From assembly GCF_033958435.1 (NCBI RefSeq), contig NC_134139.1:205141501-205205500 (forward strand): DNA of 64,000 bases. The letters run 5' to 3'. The notes below the pieces were generated by a model. It ran no database searches, had not been told where the DNA came from, and saw only the letters and a program-made list of their open reading frames with translations. The translations under genes and the position numbers were made by a program. Below are positions 42,739 to 54,200 of the stretch, piece after piece. Numbering within the stretch: the stretch's first letter is position 1; each line of letters starts with the position of its first letter. Origin of the DNA: Carettochelys insculpta (lineage: Eukaryota; Chordata; Testudines; Carettochelyidae).

Positions 42739-44275
42739 TTTTCATAGAATCATAGAATGCTAGGACTGGAAGGGACCTTGAGAGATCACTGAGTCCAGCC
42801 CCCTGCCCTCATGGCAGGACCAAGTGCTGTCTAGACCATCCCTGATAGATGTTTATGTAAGCTGTTCTTAAATATCTCCAGAGATGGAGATTCCACAACC
42901 TCCCTAGGCAATTTATTCCAGTGTTTGACCACCCTGCCAGTTAGGAACTTTTTGCTTATGTCCAATGTAAACCTCCCTTGCTGCAGTTTAAGTCCATTGC
43001 TTGTTCTATCCTCAGAGGTCAAGAAGACCAAGTTTTCTCCCTCCTCCTTATGACCCCCTTTTAGATACCTGAAAACAGCTGTCATGTCCCCCCTTAATCT
43101 TCTTTTTTCCAAACTAAACAAGCCCAATTCTTTCAGCCTTTCTTCATAGGTCACGTTCTCTAGACCTTTGATCATTCTTGTTGCTCTTTTCTGGACCCTT
43201 TCCAGTTTCTCCACATCTTTCTTGAAATGCGACACCCCCAACTGGACACAATACTCCAACTGAGGTCTAACCAGCTCACAGTCGAGCGGAAGATTCACTT
43301 CTTGTGTCTTGTTCACAACACACCTGTTAATGCCTCCCAGAATCATGTTCGCTTTTTTTGCAATGGCATCACATTGTTGACTCATATTTAACTTGTGGTC
43401 CACTGTAACCTCTAGATCCCTTTCTGCCGTTCTCCTTCCTAGACAGTCACTTCCCATTCTATATGTGTGAAACTGATTGTTCCTTCCTAAGTGGAGCACT
43501 TTGCATTTCTCTTTATTAAACTTCATCCTGTTTACTTCAGACTATTTCTCCAATTTGTCCAGATCCTTTTGAATTTTGACCCTGTCCTCCAAAGCAGTTG
43601 CAACCCCTCCTAGCTTGCGATCATCTGCAAACTTAGTAAGCGTACTTTCTATGCCAATATGTAAATCATTGATGAAGATATTGAACAGAACCAGTCCCAA
43701 TACAGACCCCTGTGGAACCCCATTTGTTATACCTTTCCAGCAGGATTGAGAACCATTAATAACTACTCTCTGACTACAGATACCCAGCCAGTTTTGCGCC
43801 CACCTTGTGGTAGCCCCATCTAAGTTGTATTTGCCTAGTTTATTGATAAGAATATCATGCAAGACCATATCAAATATCTTACTAAAGTCTAGGTATACCA
43901 TATCCACCAGGCTTATCCTGTCAAAGAAAGCTGTCAGATTGGTTTGACATGATTTGTTCTTTGCAAATCCATGCTGGATGTTCCCTATCAGTTTACCATC
44001 TCCCAAGTGTTTGCAGATGATTTCCTTAATTATTTGTTCCATAATCTTTCTTGGCACAGAAGTTAAACTGATTGGTCAGTAGTTTCCTGCGTTGTTCTTA
44101 TTCCCCTTTTTATAGATGGGCACTATAATTGCCTTTTTCCAGTCTTCTGGAATCTCTCCTGTCTCCCATGATTTTCCAAAGACGATAGCTAATGGTTCAG
44201 ATACCTCGTCCATCAGCTCCTTGAGTATTCTAGGATGTATTTCATCAGGTCCTGGTGACTTGCAGACATCGAACT
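42739..44275 (-). mobile_element. CR1 LINE, reverse transcriptase to 3' end
   Basis: This is the best-preserved CR1 in the window. The tail TCATAGAATCATAGAATGCT is at 42,743. Minus-strand blocks in order: QHGFAKNKSCQTNLTAFFD; 'VDMVYLDFSKIFDMVLHDIL'; 'GVPQGSVLGLVLFNIFINDL'; the active-site block FADDRKLGG (near 43,625) with both aspartates; a stop near 43,540; then MKFNKEKCKVLHLGRNN and [20 protein letters not shown] to the ORF end near 42,832. The 5' part of ORF2 is truncated. It lies in MSRA intron 1, antisense. Confidence 0.9.
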
Positions 44276-44529
44276 TTCCTAAGTGATTTTTGTTATGTTT
44301 TGTTTTGTTTTATTTTGTTTCTCACTTGTGTGGCCCCCTGACTGATTTGTCTGTGGGTCAGCAGCCCCTGACCCAAAAAAGGGTTCCTACCCTTGCTGTA
44401 TAGGCTAGGCTATTCCCTGTTCAGGAATATTTTCAAGAAATTCCTGAAGGTCTAGATTAAAAAAAAGTGGTGTCAAATGTAGACAGTGCAACAAAGAGAT
44501 GCAAAACCTGGTTGTTAAAATGAAACAAA
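44276..44529. other. Low-complexity stretch and hAT-like end
   Basis: A (TTTTG)n run lies at 44,293-44,322. CAGCAGCCCCTGACCC and GGTTCCTACCCTTGCTG (44,350-44,397) look like the end of a hAT-type element whose other end is not seen. Confidence 0.4.
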
Positions 44530-44938
44530 GACCATGTCTGCACTAGCATCCCCCCTTTCGAAAGGGGGATGCTAATGAGACACATGGGGATATGCTAATG
44601 AGACAGTGCAATGAATGTGCAACGCCTCATTAGCATAATGGCAGCCACAGCACTTCGAAAGTGCCGCATTCAAACTTGCGCAGCTTATCTACACGGGATC
44701 CTTGAGAGGACCCTGCAGACATCGACGTCCCCTTATTCCTGTTTGGTTATAGGAATAAGGGGATTTCTACATATTTAGATGAGCCATGTGCGGTTGAAAG
44801 CGGCACTTTAGAAGTGCCGGGTCTGCCATTATGCAAATGAGGTGCTGCATATTCATTGCACCACCTCATTAGCATATCTGGATGTGTCTCATTAGCATCC
44901 CCTTTTCAAAGGGGGAGGGGGCTAGTGTAGACATAGTC
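44530..44938. mobile_element. Short DNA transposon (MITE)
   Basis: The terminal inverted repeat is GACCATGTCTGCACTAGC against GACTATGTCTACACTAGC on the other strand. The CCCCTTTCGAAAGGGG fold is next to the left end. The motif CTCATTAGCATAATGGCAGC recurs inverted as GCCATTATGCAAATGAGG. The flanks read AAA on both sides. No coding capacity is seen. Confidence 0.75.
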
Positions 44939-45009
44939 AAAAAATGTTTTTCAAAGTCTGAACTACCTGGATTATCTTATTAGTAAACTTTTTGCGGACT
45001 GCCTATTAA

Positions 45010-45425
45010 TATGATAACAAATCAAGGGTACGTGAAGTGGGGGCCTGACCCCCAGAGGGGGTGTGATATTTTGTAGGGGGAATGCAGTGAAATCAACACC
45101 CACCCCGCCCCCAACATCTTGTGCTGCTTCCTCCCCTACAGCCTCTGTTGCTATCCTTGTCAAAGGAAGACCCCCCTGCCACTGGGTCCCTGAGTCATGG
45201 TGTCAGCATGGCTGGGGAGGTAGTGGAGGCTGTGGCAGGAGCGACTGCTGAGAGCAAGCACAGCTGGCAGTTGCCTGTGTGGTGGCACCCCCTTCCTGAA
45301 TACCCCCCACCACCCCGCATGCATCCCTTCCTACAGTCCTCCCACATGTTGGGGATGGGTGTCCCGGCTAACTGCAGAGTTAATAAGGGCGGGTGTGGTG
45401 AAGAAGTTTGCTCACCCCTGACATA
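45010..45425. mobile_element. hAT-like element
   Basis: The right end GAAGTTTGCTCACCCCTGAC has a complement that starts GTCAGGGGTGAGCAAACTTC, the hAT pattern. The left part 'AAGTGGGGGCCTGACCCCCA' belongs to the same kind of element. The left terminus is unclear. Confidence 0.5.
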
Positions 45426-45582
45426 GATTGTTGTCATCAGTTTGTGTTCTGGGTGGATTACTTATGAAATTCAGAATGGGTTCAGAATTTGATTGATATC
45501 TGTGAGGTATTTATAAATGATATTTTTATTACTGCTGGACTTCTGAAATTATTTTTTATTGTTCAGTATAATCAAACATTAT

Positions 45583-46560
45583 AGCTGTGTCTACACTATC
45601 CAGGTCTTTCGAAAGAGCAGGCCCCAGTTCAAAGTAGCGTGCAGTGCATCTACACATGCCACACGGTCTTTCGAAGATGAAATTGGCGTTAGGCCCCGCA
45701 GGAATCAAGACCGCTCTTCCAAACAGAAAATAGGAACAGGCCGCTCCTTCAACACCTTTTTTCGAAAAAGGACGTGTAGATGCTCTGCGTCCCGCTTTTT
45801 CGAAAGCAGGGTCTGCCATGGCAGCAATCAGCTGTTAGGTGGAGACGTGCTGCCCAGCCCCTGCGGGGCTCTGTGGTCTGTGTGTACAGCAGCTCTTAAA
45901 GCTGCACAGATCAAGAATCCCCACTGCAGGAAGCTGAGAGCATGTAGGCAGCAGCCACCGCTTGTGTTGCCCCTGCACATCTCGGCGACGCCCCATACAG
46001 CTGCCGTACAGCCATGGCCAGCATCCGGGCAGGTCAGGAGCCCCAGGATCCCCCTCCGAGCATGCCCAGGGCTCCCAAGTGTCCAGCTGGAGGGCAGGAA
46101 GGCTCACCCCCTCCTGGAGTGAGCACGAGGTCCAGGACCTGCTGGGGCTCTGGCAGGAGAAGAAGGTGCGCTGGGTGATGGGGAACCAGCAGCGGAACAC
46201 GGCTGCCTTTGCCTGGCTGGCCAAGGGCCTGAATACTGGGGTCACCCTGTCTGCACTGCTGACCAAGTCAAGAGTAAGGTTAAGGAGCTGTGGCAGGGTT
46301 ATGCCTGGGCTTGGGACTTGGCCAGCCAGTTGGGGGCCACCCCTGCTTCATCCCCTATTAAAGGGAGCTCAGGACCATCCTGGGGCCCCGGGACACCTCC
46401 TCCCCGCCAGCCCTCCGGGATGCCTCAGCCAGGGAGCCCAGCTGGGAGAGGAGCAGGAGAGACAGCCTTGCACCACCAGCACCAAACATGGAGCCAGCCT
46501 CAGGCTCCTGCCTGGGGCCCTGGGGGAAGTGGCTGCTCATCTGCTCGTGAATAATTGAAA
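45583..46560 (+). mobile_element. Diverged Harbinger-like copy with SANT-domain remnant
   Basis: The left end AGCTGTGTCTACACTATCCA starts a sequence laid out like the left third of the element at 25,225: subterminal 'TTTCGAAAG' motifs, CAGCAATCAGCTGTT (near 45,822), then a coding region. It encodes a decayed Myb/SANT-like domain, 'SWSEHEVQDLLGLWQEKKVR' and 'NTAAFAWLAKGL' (about 46,112-46,230), followed by shifted frames. The right half, transposase and right terminus are missing. Divergence from the 25-kb copy is large, so it is a different, older subfamily. Confidence 0.7.
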
Positions 46561-46789
46561 TTGCAAACATTGAGTTCACAAACCTTGAGACCCTACTGTA
46601 CCTGAAATTGCAGGCAATAAAGAAGTGGATGGATCAAGCTCTTAATCAGTTTTGTTTTCTTGCCAATATCCTCAACCTGGGGCATTGTGGCAGATGATTA
46701 ACTGCTGAAGTGACATGACGTGAGCCTCCAATAATCACCCATCAGTCTTGCCCACCATAATGTGTTCCAGGGCTGGAGGCGAATAAGCA
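46561..46789. other. No recognised feature
   Basis: This is short unique-looking DNA between two transposons. Confidence 0.4.
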
Positions 46790-47074
46790 ATATGCTCATC
46801 CCTCACTGTATGAGCACAATTGATTCCCAACTTTCTCCTTGTAGGCAAAAACTCGTAAGAGGGACACTAAATTCCCATTAAAATGTATGTAAACATCTCT
46901 TGATTCTTTCCAAGTGCCCGTAAGTCAGCGAAGGAGTGGCAGCATGTAGCGCTGCTTTTGAAAGGTAAGTGAACCTTGGATTTGGGGGGGACTGGAGAGG
47001 GTTAATGTCTGGGGACAGTTTGGGGCCAGGAGCTGGAGGGAGGATTAAAACCTGGTGGCAGACGGGAGGCGTTG

Positions 47075-47300
47075 AAGCTGCGATGGGTTGGGTTCACGGG
47101 GAGGGTGAGGTGTTAAGGCTGTGGTGGGTTGGGTCCATGGAGTGGGCGGGGGGATCAGGCTGCATCGGGTTGGGTCGGTGGGGGGGTCAGGCTGTGGTGG
47201 GAAGGGTCTGCAGGGCTGGCAGGGGAGATGGGGGTTAGGCTGCAGCAGGTTGCGTCTGCGGGGCCAGCGGGGGTTGCGAGGAGTGGGGTTAAGCTTGTAT
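47075..47300 (+). repeat. G-rich degenerate tandem repeat
   Basis: Four to five imperfect units of about 40-50 bases have the core 'GGCTG(TGG/CAG)xGGTTGGGTCxGxGGGGxxGGxGGGG'. They lie inside the mariner-like element. Confidence 0.6.
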
Positions 47301-47374
47301 TAGCGGGGGGAGTTGACTTGTCTAGTGAACAAAGGTAAGTGTATGTGTCCCTCTTTTAGCGAGTACTTGTAAGT

Positions 47375-48215
47375 GTGTAATGTAGGTACTCCGTAGAGTC
47401 CGACGATGATGTCTTGAGCTTTCACAGGCTCATCATTTGTGGACTCGCATGTGACTGAGGAGTCCAAGCTTTGAACGGCATGGGCGTTCATAGTGGGGGG
47501 CAAGGGAATTGTCCTGGTTCTGTTGGTGCTGCTGCTGCTGTTGCTTTCTTCCTTTCACGAGCATCAATGAGGCGTACGCATCGCTACTCTTCAAAGCTGT
47601 CATACGCGTGTCGTATGAGAGCACGCCAGCCTGTTTGGTCTTTTGCATGCTACTCTAGCTGATCTGGTTTTAAACCAGCATGAGCAATGTTGGCCGGCAC
47701 ACAGTCTTTATACCTCTTGTGAGGCCTACCTTGAGTCCTTTTGCCCTGGGAGAGTTCACCACAGAGGAGTTGCTTAGGGGTTCTTGACTCCTCCATTCAT
47801 ATGACGTGCCCTGTCCAGCAAAGCTGGACTTTCAGAATCATGGCTTTGATGCTCGTGGTTCCTGCTCTGTCTAGGAGTTCCAGGTTCGTAAATCTGTCCT
47901 GCCATTGAATGTGCAGTATTGACCTCAGGGTGTGCGTGTTGAAGCGCTCCAGCAGTTTTATGTGTTTTCTGTGCAAGGTCCAGGTTTCACAGCCATACAG
48001 GAGACTGGTCAGGATTACAGCCTTGTACGCTTTCAGTTTAGTGGACTGTCAGATATTGTGCTGATTCAACATTTGCACTCTCAGACATCCTGGTGCCCGG
48101 CTGGCCTGGCAGATTCTGGCATTGATTTCTTTGTCAATGGAGCCATCATTGGCTATCACACTGCCAAGGTACTTGAACTCCTCTATTGTTTTTAACTCTG
48201 TTCCTTCAATAAAGA
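47375..48215 (-). mobile_element. APE-type LINE, 3' end of ORF2
   Basis: It is flanked by the 8-bp duplication TTGTAAGT (47,367-47,374 and 48,216-48,223). Minus-strand blocks in order: a 'C-E-T-W-T-L' motif; RKHIKLLERFNTHTLRSILH; WQDRFTNLELLDRAGTTSIK; 'QGRPHKRYKDCVPANIAHAG'; and near the end a zinc-finger-like CRSKLGLLSHMRVH. Stops occur. It is 5'-truncated within ORF2. The C-terminal finger resembles that at 17,275-17,534. Confidence 0.8.
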
Positions 48216-48252
48216 TTGTAAGTAAAGTACTTGTTTAACGAGGGATGAGTGT

Positions 48253-48953
48253 GTATGTTTGTTGATAAGGTGTGAGAGAAAGTCGCCCCACTGAAATGGT
48301 GGAATTCACTTGCTAACCACCAGGAACCAGTGTTGTTTGAAGTGCTAAACCAGCTTTTGAGAGCAAATCTGCAGGCACAGAGAGTATTTTCTTCATTTGA
48401 ATTATTTCAGACAAAGTTGAGAATTTGATTGGAAGCTGAAAATTCAGGAAAGCTTGTCTTTCTCTTCCAGTTTATGAATAATAATGAGGAGGAAGGCAAG
48501 AGATTTACTAATTTTTAAAGTCTGAAGGATGGTCTGAGTAACTTGGAAAACACTCTTATTTTCAAGAGACTTGGGCAAATAGGAATTTGTGCTGCAGTCA
48601 CTTTCATTTAGGCTTATTTATAAGTTTTTCCAGTCTGACGTGAAATAATCAATCCGCTGGCTACGGTTAATCCATTTATTTAATAAATAATTTAGCTGTG
48701 AATGTGCAATATGTTTTGATAAGAGAAGTTTATATATGTAAAACATGTAAGGTTATTTTGTTTAAAAAATAAATTTTACATAGTATTTTTTGTTAATTAA
48801 ATTCCAGTTACTGTACTGATGCAGCTTGATGCAAATATGTACAAAAATTAATTATCTAATAAGTAAGAAATATATCATTCAATATTTTCTGCTGTACAAA
48901 AATGTATACTTAATGAGTTGAAAATAGTAATCTGTATATAATTACTTAAAGAC
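48253..48953. other. No recognised feature
   Basis: AT-rich intronic DNA with no gene or repeat end. Confidence 0.4.
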
Positions 48954-49355
48954 TATGTCTAGATTGATGAGAACTTTCAGCAAAAGATACATATTTGCAT
49001 ATCTCCTGCTGACAGTTCTGTTGGGAGAAGCTTTCCCAACATTTAGCCCATCCACACAAGGCCGTATGTTGGGAAAAACTCCTCTGCCGACATCCCTTCT
49101 TCCTCGTGGAACAAGGAAGACAGTGATAAAAATGAGAAGTCCTGTGGCACTTCATAGACTAACATTTATTGGCGTGTAGGCTTTCATGGGCAAAGACCCA
49201 CTTTATGCTCTGTTAAATCTGTTAGCCAATAAGGTGCCACAGGACTTCTAATTGTTTTTGTGGATACAGATTAACATGGCTGAGACTTGAAGACTGGGCT
49301 ATCGGCAGAAAGTTCCTTCCAGTCTCCCAACAGAAGTCTGCAATTTAGACATAGT
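48954..49355. mobile_element. Short DNA transposon interrupted by a Penelope tail
   Basis: The outer ends pair: AGACTATGTCTAGATTG on the left, and on the other strand CACTATGTCTAAATTGC from the right. Inner parts also pair (CAGTTCTGTTGGGAGA with TCTCCCAACAGAAG). A Penelope-type tail occupies 49,123-49,290. Confidence 0.6.
49123..49290. mobile_element. Penelope-type tail pair, nested
   Basis: GAAGTCCTGTGGCACTTCAT and TTTCATGGGCAAAGACCCAC form one orientation. They are followed by the reverse-complementary part AATAAGGTGCCACAGGACTT and TACAGATTAACATGGC. This is again an inverted arrangement of tail sequence, as at 15,762, but shorter and more diverged. Confidence 0.55.
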
Positions 49356-49708
49356 GAAATAAATGTATGTAGTTATACTGCGCTCTTTAAGGTAGCAAAA
49401 AGATTTAACAAATCTAGTGTAATGTCTCTAGTTAGCTGTCAAAATCAAGGGGATTTAAATGATTGATATAAATCACAATTTATATCACCAAGAAAAAAAT
49501 CATTAATTAAAATCAAGTTACCAAAAAAGCTAAGAGTGACTATGCAGAGAGTGCACTTACTTTTGGAGTAAGAGCATTGAACTCACTGGCACTTTTTTTT
49601 TTTTTGAGAAAACAAGTATAGAATGGGGTTCCCTTGGAAGAGCTGAGTTACGCTAAAGTGAAATAGGCAAAAAGGTTTATGGCATCACCATTATGGTCTG
49701 TTGCCATG
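49356..49708. other. No recognised feature
   Basis: AT-rich DNA with a T run at 49,593-49,605 and no coding signal. Confidence 0.4.
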
Positions 49709-50106
49709 CCCTGTGTCTACACGTGCTCCTTCCTTTCGAAATGGGCATGTTAATGAGCTGGTTCAAAAGATGCTAATGAGGCTTCATTAGCGTAATGGCA
49801 GCTGCAGTGATTCGAAAGTGCAGCTTTTCGAATCGCGCTTCACCCGTGGAGACGGGACTTTCCGAAAGGACCCCCCCAGTTTTTGAAAGCCCTTCTTCCG
49901 ATCACCAGATAGGAAGAACGGCTTTTGAAAACTGGGGGTATCCTTTTGGAAGGTACCGTCTCCACGGGTGGTGTGCGATTTGAAAAGCTGCACTTTTGAA
50001 TCACTGCGGCCGCCATTGTGCTAATGAGGCTCTGCATATTCATTGCAGCACCTCATTGGCATCTTTTGAACCTACTCGAAAGGAAGGGGCACGTGTAGAT
50101 CCAGCC
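49709..50106. mobile_element. Fold-back MITE
   Basis: The whole 398-bp element is an imperfect inverted repeat. The ends are CCCTGTGTCTACACGTGCTC and, on the other strand, GGCTGGATCTACACGTGCCC. The centre lies near 49,905, where CCTTCTTCCGATCACCAGAT meets its complement. The inner motifs GACGGGACTTTCCGAAAGGA and CATTAGCGTAATGGCAGC recur inverted. The minus- and plus-strand open frames here mirror one another for that reason. Confidence 0.8.
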
Positions 50107-51053
50107 GTAATGTTTCAAAATAAGGGGCATGTATTGTATAATATAAGAGAAAATGACTCTCAGTGGTAACTCTAGATTTCTCTTACTGCAGATTTCGTAT
50201 ACTTGAGTAAGAGGTTCTAAACCTAGTCGTCTAATTCACAAGCCATAAGGATTAGAGAAGGTAAACGTTTGTTTCTAGCAACATCCCACAAAACAAATAT
50301 CTTGGGAATTTCCTTGTCAAATCACATTTGTAGTCAAAGGCACAGGAGAGTCTTAAAGAATGATGCATTGCAAAATGAATTATTTGTTACTAACCAGTTG
50401 AACCAGTCAGCCATATCCACATCATTTTCTCCTGACCTCCAGATTTTGAAGAAATGGGCCTGCCCCACAAAAGCTCATCACCTACTAAATTATTAGTTTT
50501 TAAGGTGCTACATGACTGCTTGTTTTCCTGATAAGCAGTTTCCCTTAGCGTATTTCATTCTTGTAACTAGGCCCTGCATTATCTTCTTGCACTGCTTACA
50601 CTTGACACATTTTCTTTTTTACTGGGGGAACAAGTTTCTTCAAAATATTCCCAGAGAACATCTCTTTTATGTTCAGATGCCAGGACAACTTTTCTGTGGC
50701 AAAAGTTGGAGGAATATAGGAAGCTCTGTGTGTGTCCTGAACAATGTCTTCCCTTTTCATTCCAGTCCACTCTAGTGTCCCTTTTCTATGCTGCTGTTGT
50801 CTTTTCTTATATATTGTCTCTTTGTCTTTAAGACAGCATCGTAACTAACTCCTCCATTGTGCTTGGCCAAGGTCCACTGCCACATGAGGACCGAACAAAA
50901 AGAAGCCTATCCAGCTTATGTTTTTCTTTTCACATGTTAATTTTTAGTCTGCTGAGAACTAGAAATTAAAAGCCCAGGACTTTCAAGGAGCAAGAGCTAA
51001 TAGGCTGGACAGACTAGAGCCATTAATTCATTTTTACGAGACTGGACATGTAT
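50107..51053. other. No gene; Penelope-type tail piece at 50,450-50,520
   Basis: GGCCTGCCCCACAAAAGCTC, TCACCTACTAAATTATTAGT and GGTGCTACATGACTGCTTGT resemble the tail at 39,175 in the same orientation class. The rest shows nothing recognised. Confidence 0.4.
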
Positions 51054-51202
51054 GGCTGTGTCTTCACCAGCTCCCTACTTTGAAGGGAGCATGGTAAGTA
51101 GGGTGTCGGGAGATTATTAGTGAAGTGCTCCATGGGCTCTTTTGAAAGAGCCTCCTTCTTTTGAAAAATATTTCGAAATAACTTGCTAGTGTAGATGCAG
51201 CC
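51054..51202. mobile_element. Short MITE, 149 bp
   Basis: The ends are GGCTGTGTCTTCACCAGCTC and, on the other strand, GGCTGCATCTACACTAGCAA. The left part (CCTACTTTGAAGGGAGCATG, GTAGGGTGTCGGGAG) matches the left part of the element at 10,542, so it is an internally deleted relative. Confidence 0.65.
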
Positions 51203-54200
51203 GAGCACTTTGATCTCTAGGCAATTTCTAGTCACTTCTATAATACAAATTAATAACAATGAAAGTACCCAGGTATGCAGGTATGCACACATTTAGCCAA
51301 ATTTATCCCTAATGTAATCTCATCATGCTAGATTGTTCTCTAGTTATCACAATGTAAATCTGAGGCGATTCCACTGAAGCCAGTGAACGTACTGTAGATT
51401 TAAGATGACATATTTCAACCGAGAATTGAACATTATGAGACTATGCAGGGAAAAATTATCTTTATTGAAAGGAAAATAGAACCCATTGTGAGCAGAAGTG
51501 TGTAATAACAAGGTATGATTTTGGTTATATTTGTAATCAGTAACACGTGTGGACACTCCTTTCGACATTTAAAATGTTTAAAGGGACACAGCCAACTTAC
51601 TAATTACACATTTTCCACAAATATTTATGTCTTATTTCAAGTGACATGCAAAATTAGTTAAAAATCAGTAATTCTGAACTTGTTTTAGGTGTACCCATGC
51701 AGGTAGGCGAGGTCTTTTGTGGGATTACATGTTCATTAGGTATTTGCCTAGTTTTACAACAGGCTATATAAAAGTACTAGTGAAGTCAGTACATACTTAA
51801 ATTTCATGAAATACTTGTTTATAGTACTGCTCCTTATACTTCATGCTGAAGGGTAATAATATTTATATTCCATTCAATTTATTTTATAATTATCTGGTAA
51901 ACATGAGAAAATAAGAATTTTTTTAGTGATAGTGTGCTGTAATACTTTTGTATTTTTAGGTTTTATTTTGTGAGCAAGTAGATTTTAATTGAGGTGAAAC
52001 TTTGGGTATGCAAACAAATTAGTCTCCTCAAAGGGATATGGTAGTCCAGAAAGGATGAGAAACAGTGGTATAAATTAATGATATTAGAGACAATATTTTT
52101 CATTTTCACTAGTACACACCTTTTTGTTTATATTATGGATTTAACTACACTTAGTATGTGCAGTTCTACATAGTCATTAAGTATTTAGATTTCTGTTGTT
52201 TTTATGCGTCTTTCATGAAGCAACAGTAGGGAGAAAACATTTAAAAAATCACAAAAAATGTGATTGGAAGACCACAGAAATTGCTAAACTCAAGAGAGAA
52301 TGAAATTTAATTTTTTGTTGATTTTTGTTTTCAAAAGGCATCATATTTTATGGATATAAATTTGGACAGGGCTACAGAAAATTTCTCAGGAGGCCTCAGG
52401 ATTTGGAGGTTCTCTCTAAACAATAGCAGGTTGTAAAGAAAGATCCCACAGATTTGTGGACTGAATTAGCATCTTGCAGGTCTTTAACTTCCAACCCTAG
52501 AGAAGAATGGGAATTTTGCTTTGGGACTGAGGCTGGACATGATTTCTCTCGTTTGCCTCTGATGTCATTAGTACAGATAGTTGAACTTTTGGGACAAACT
52601 TATTCTATATTAATGCAGAAGTAAATGATATTAATTTACTTAGATTTAATTAATTTCACATGAAATTTTTAAGAAATATTATGCAAATACTGTTCTTTTG
52701 GAATATAATTTGTCCAGCGGCTGATTAATTCATATGTGTGTTGATGAACCTTCATAGCTTGTGAACATGGCATAAAAGTAGAACTAACCTTTTGAAATGT
52801 ACTGTATTGGAATTATTATTATATTTTTTACTTATAACAGATTTTCCTCTCCCATTAATTTTTCTTTTACCATATGAAAATAGGCACTACATTAGCTTGT
52901 TGATTGGTTGAGTTTGAACAACTTATTTTGTGTTGGCAACTGTAAAACACAGTCAATAATATATTTTTTTTGATTCACTGCTAATATTTGAAAACTGACA
53001 ATTTTGGCATTATTTCTTCAATCCTTTCATGTAAAAGAGACCTTTTACTTTTGTGGCTCATATAATCAAAAACCAGGAGAGAGATGTTACAAGTAAGCCT
53101 TCAGCTGAAAGTGCAGAAAGCCCAATTATCAAATGTGGGGACCTGACTGGATATCCAAATCCCCTATTTAATGCCTGTTACCATTGCCAACAAACACATT
53201 AGCTCAAACGCAACCAATCAGCAATAATATATGTATTTGGAGAGGGAAATCTCTTATAACAAGTGAGACAAAAATCGAAACAAACTGCTGCACTTTATAA
53301 AGTAAGTTTGACTTTTGTGCCTTTGATTTACCTTATGCCATGTGTAGAAGCTATAAAGGTTTAAGTGATTTTGGCAACATATATCACTGGAATTTAACCA
53401 GCTAACAGTGGAATGATATTCCAAAGAGGACATAATTTTCCTAACATCATTTTCTTTAACAACTCCATATTTGTTTGTTTCTACTTAGTTCAGTTAATGT
53501 CTTTTCTTTCTGCATTAATGTGAAATCAGTTTGCTCCCAAAAATTGCCTATCAGTTTTGAAATATAAAGGCCAGAATTCTGCTTAGTGCATCTTAAGAAG
53601 AGAGGAAAGGAAACATGAGCGTACCTCAGTCTTCAGGGCTGCAGTAATTTACCCTGGCTTGTTTGGAACAGGGGCTGTTGCACTGGCAGAGACTGCTGGA
53701 ACTCAGTGAACTCTGACCATGCTCCTTAAATCTGCAATGTTTTCCTACAAAGGACAGAGTATGGTAATGAGCTGAATATGCTGGTGTTATGCCATTTGGA
53801 AATTTCCCCATGAGGGGAATTTCCAGCTGTCCATTTAAGGCAGCTTTATTGTTTTGGGCATTCAGAAAAGATGCAGTATAGATCATTTTTATCTAGTGTG
53901 TAAAGATTTATATAATTTTGCTAGTTTTGGGAATATTTAATGTATCAACATTGCAATTCTGGTGATTTGTTATATGAAAAGTGAGATTTTTTAAAGAGAA
54001 CTGCTGAATTAAATATGAATAAATTTAATGTTTTTTTTCATGATATTAGTAAAATGTGTTAACAGTTCTGAGAATTGCCGAATCATATAAAAAGTAAGAT
54101 TTTTATAATGGAACACTTGAATGAAGTGTGTGAATGTATCTGTGGTTTTTTGTAATGTGTGCAATAAAAAGAAATTTGATATTTTTTCCTAACATGATTG

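Larger units (their letters stand above)
46790..48252. mobile_element. Mariner/pogo-like DNA transposon, split by a LINE
   Basis: The left end GCTCATCCCTCACTGTATGA pairs with the right end GTTTAACGAGGGATGAGTG. Inner sequence such as AACTCGTAAGAGGGACACTA and a G-rich tandem core (47,075-47,300) lie to the left of an inserted LINE (47,375-48,215). Without the LINE it is about 620 bases. No transposase is visible, so it is non-autonomous. Confidence 0.65.

Noticed and set aside
49787..50043. Mirror-image open frames on both strands
   Set aside because: They arise from the palindromic MITE. Both strands read similar sequence because the arms pair.
52500..52600. 'TTTTGCTTTGGGACT' as a possible MSRA exon 2 (GCFWG motif)
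   Set aside because: The translation gives F-C-F-G-T with no flanking MsrA sequence and no splice sites, so it is chance.
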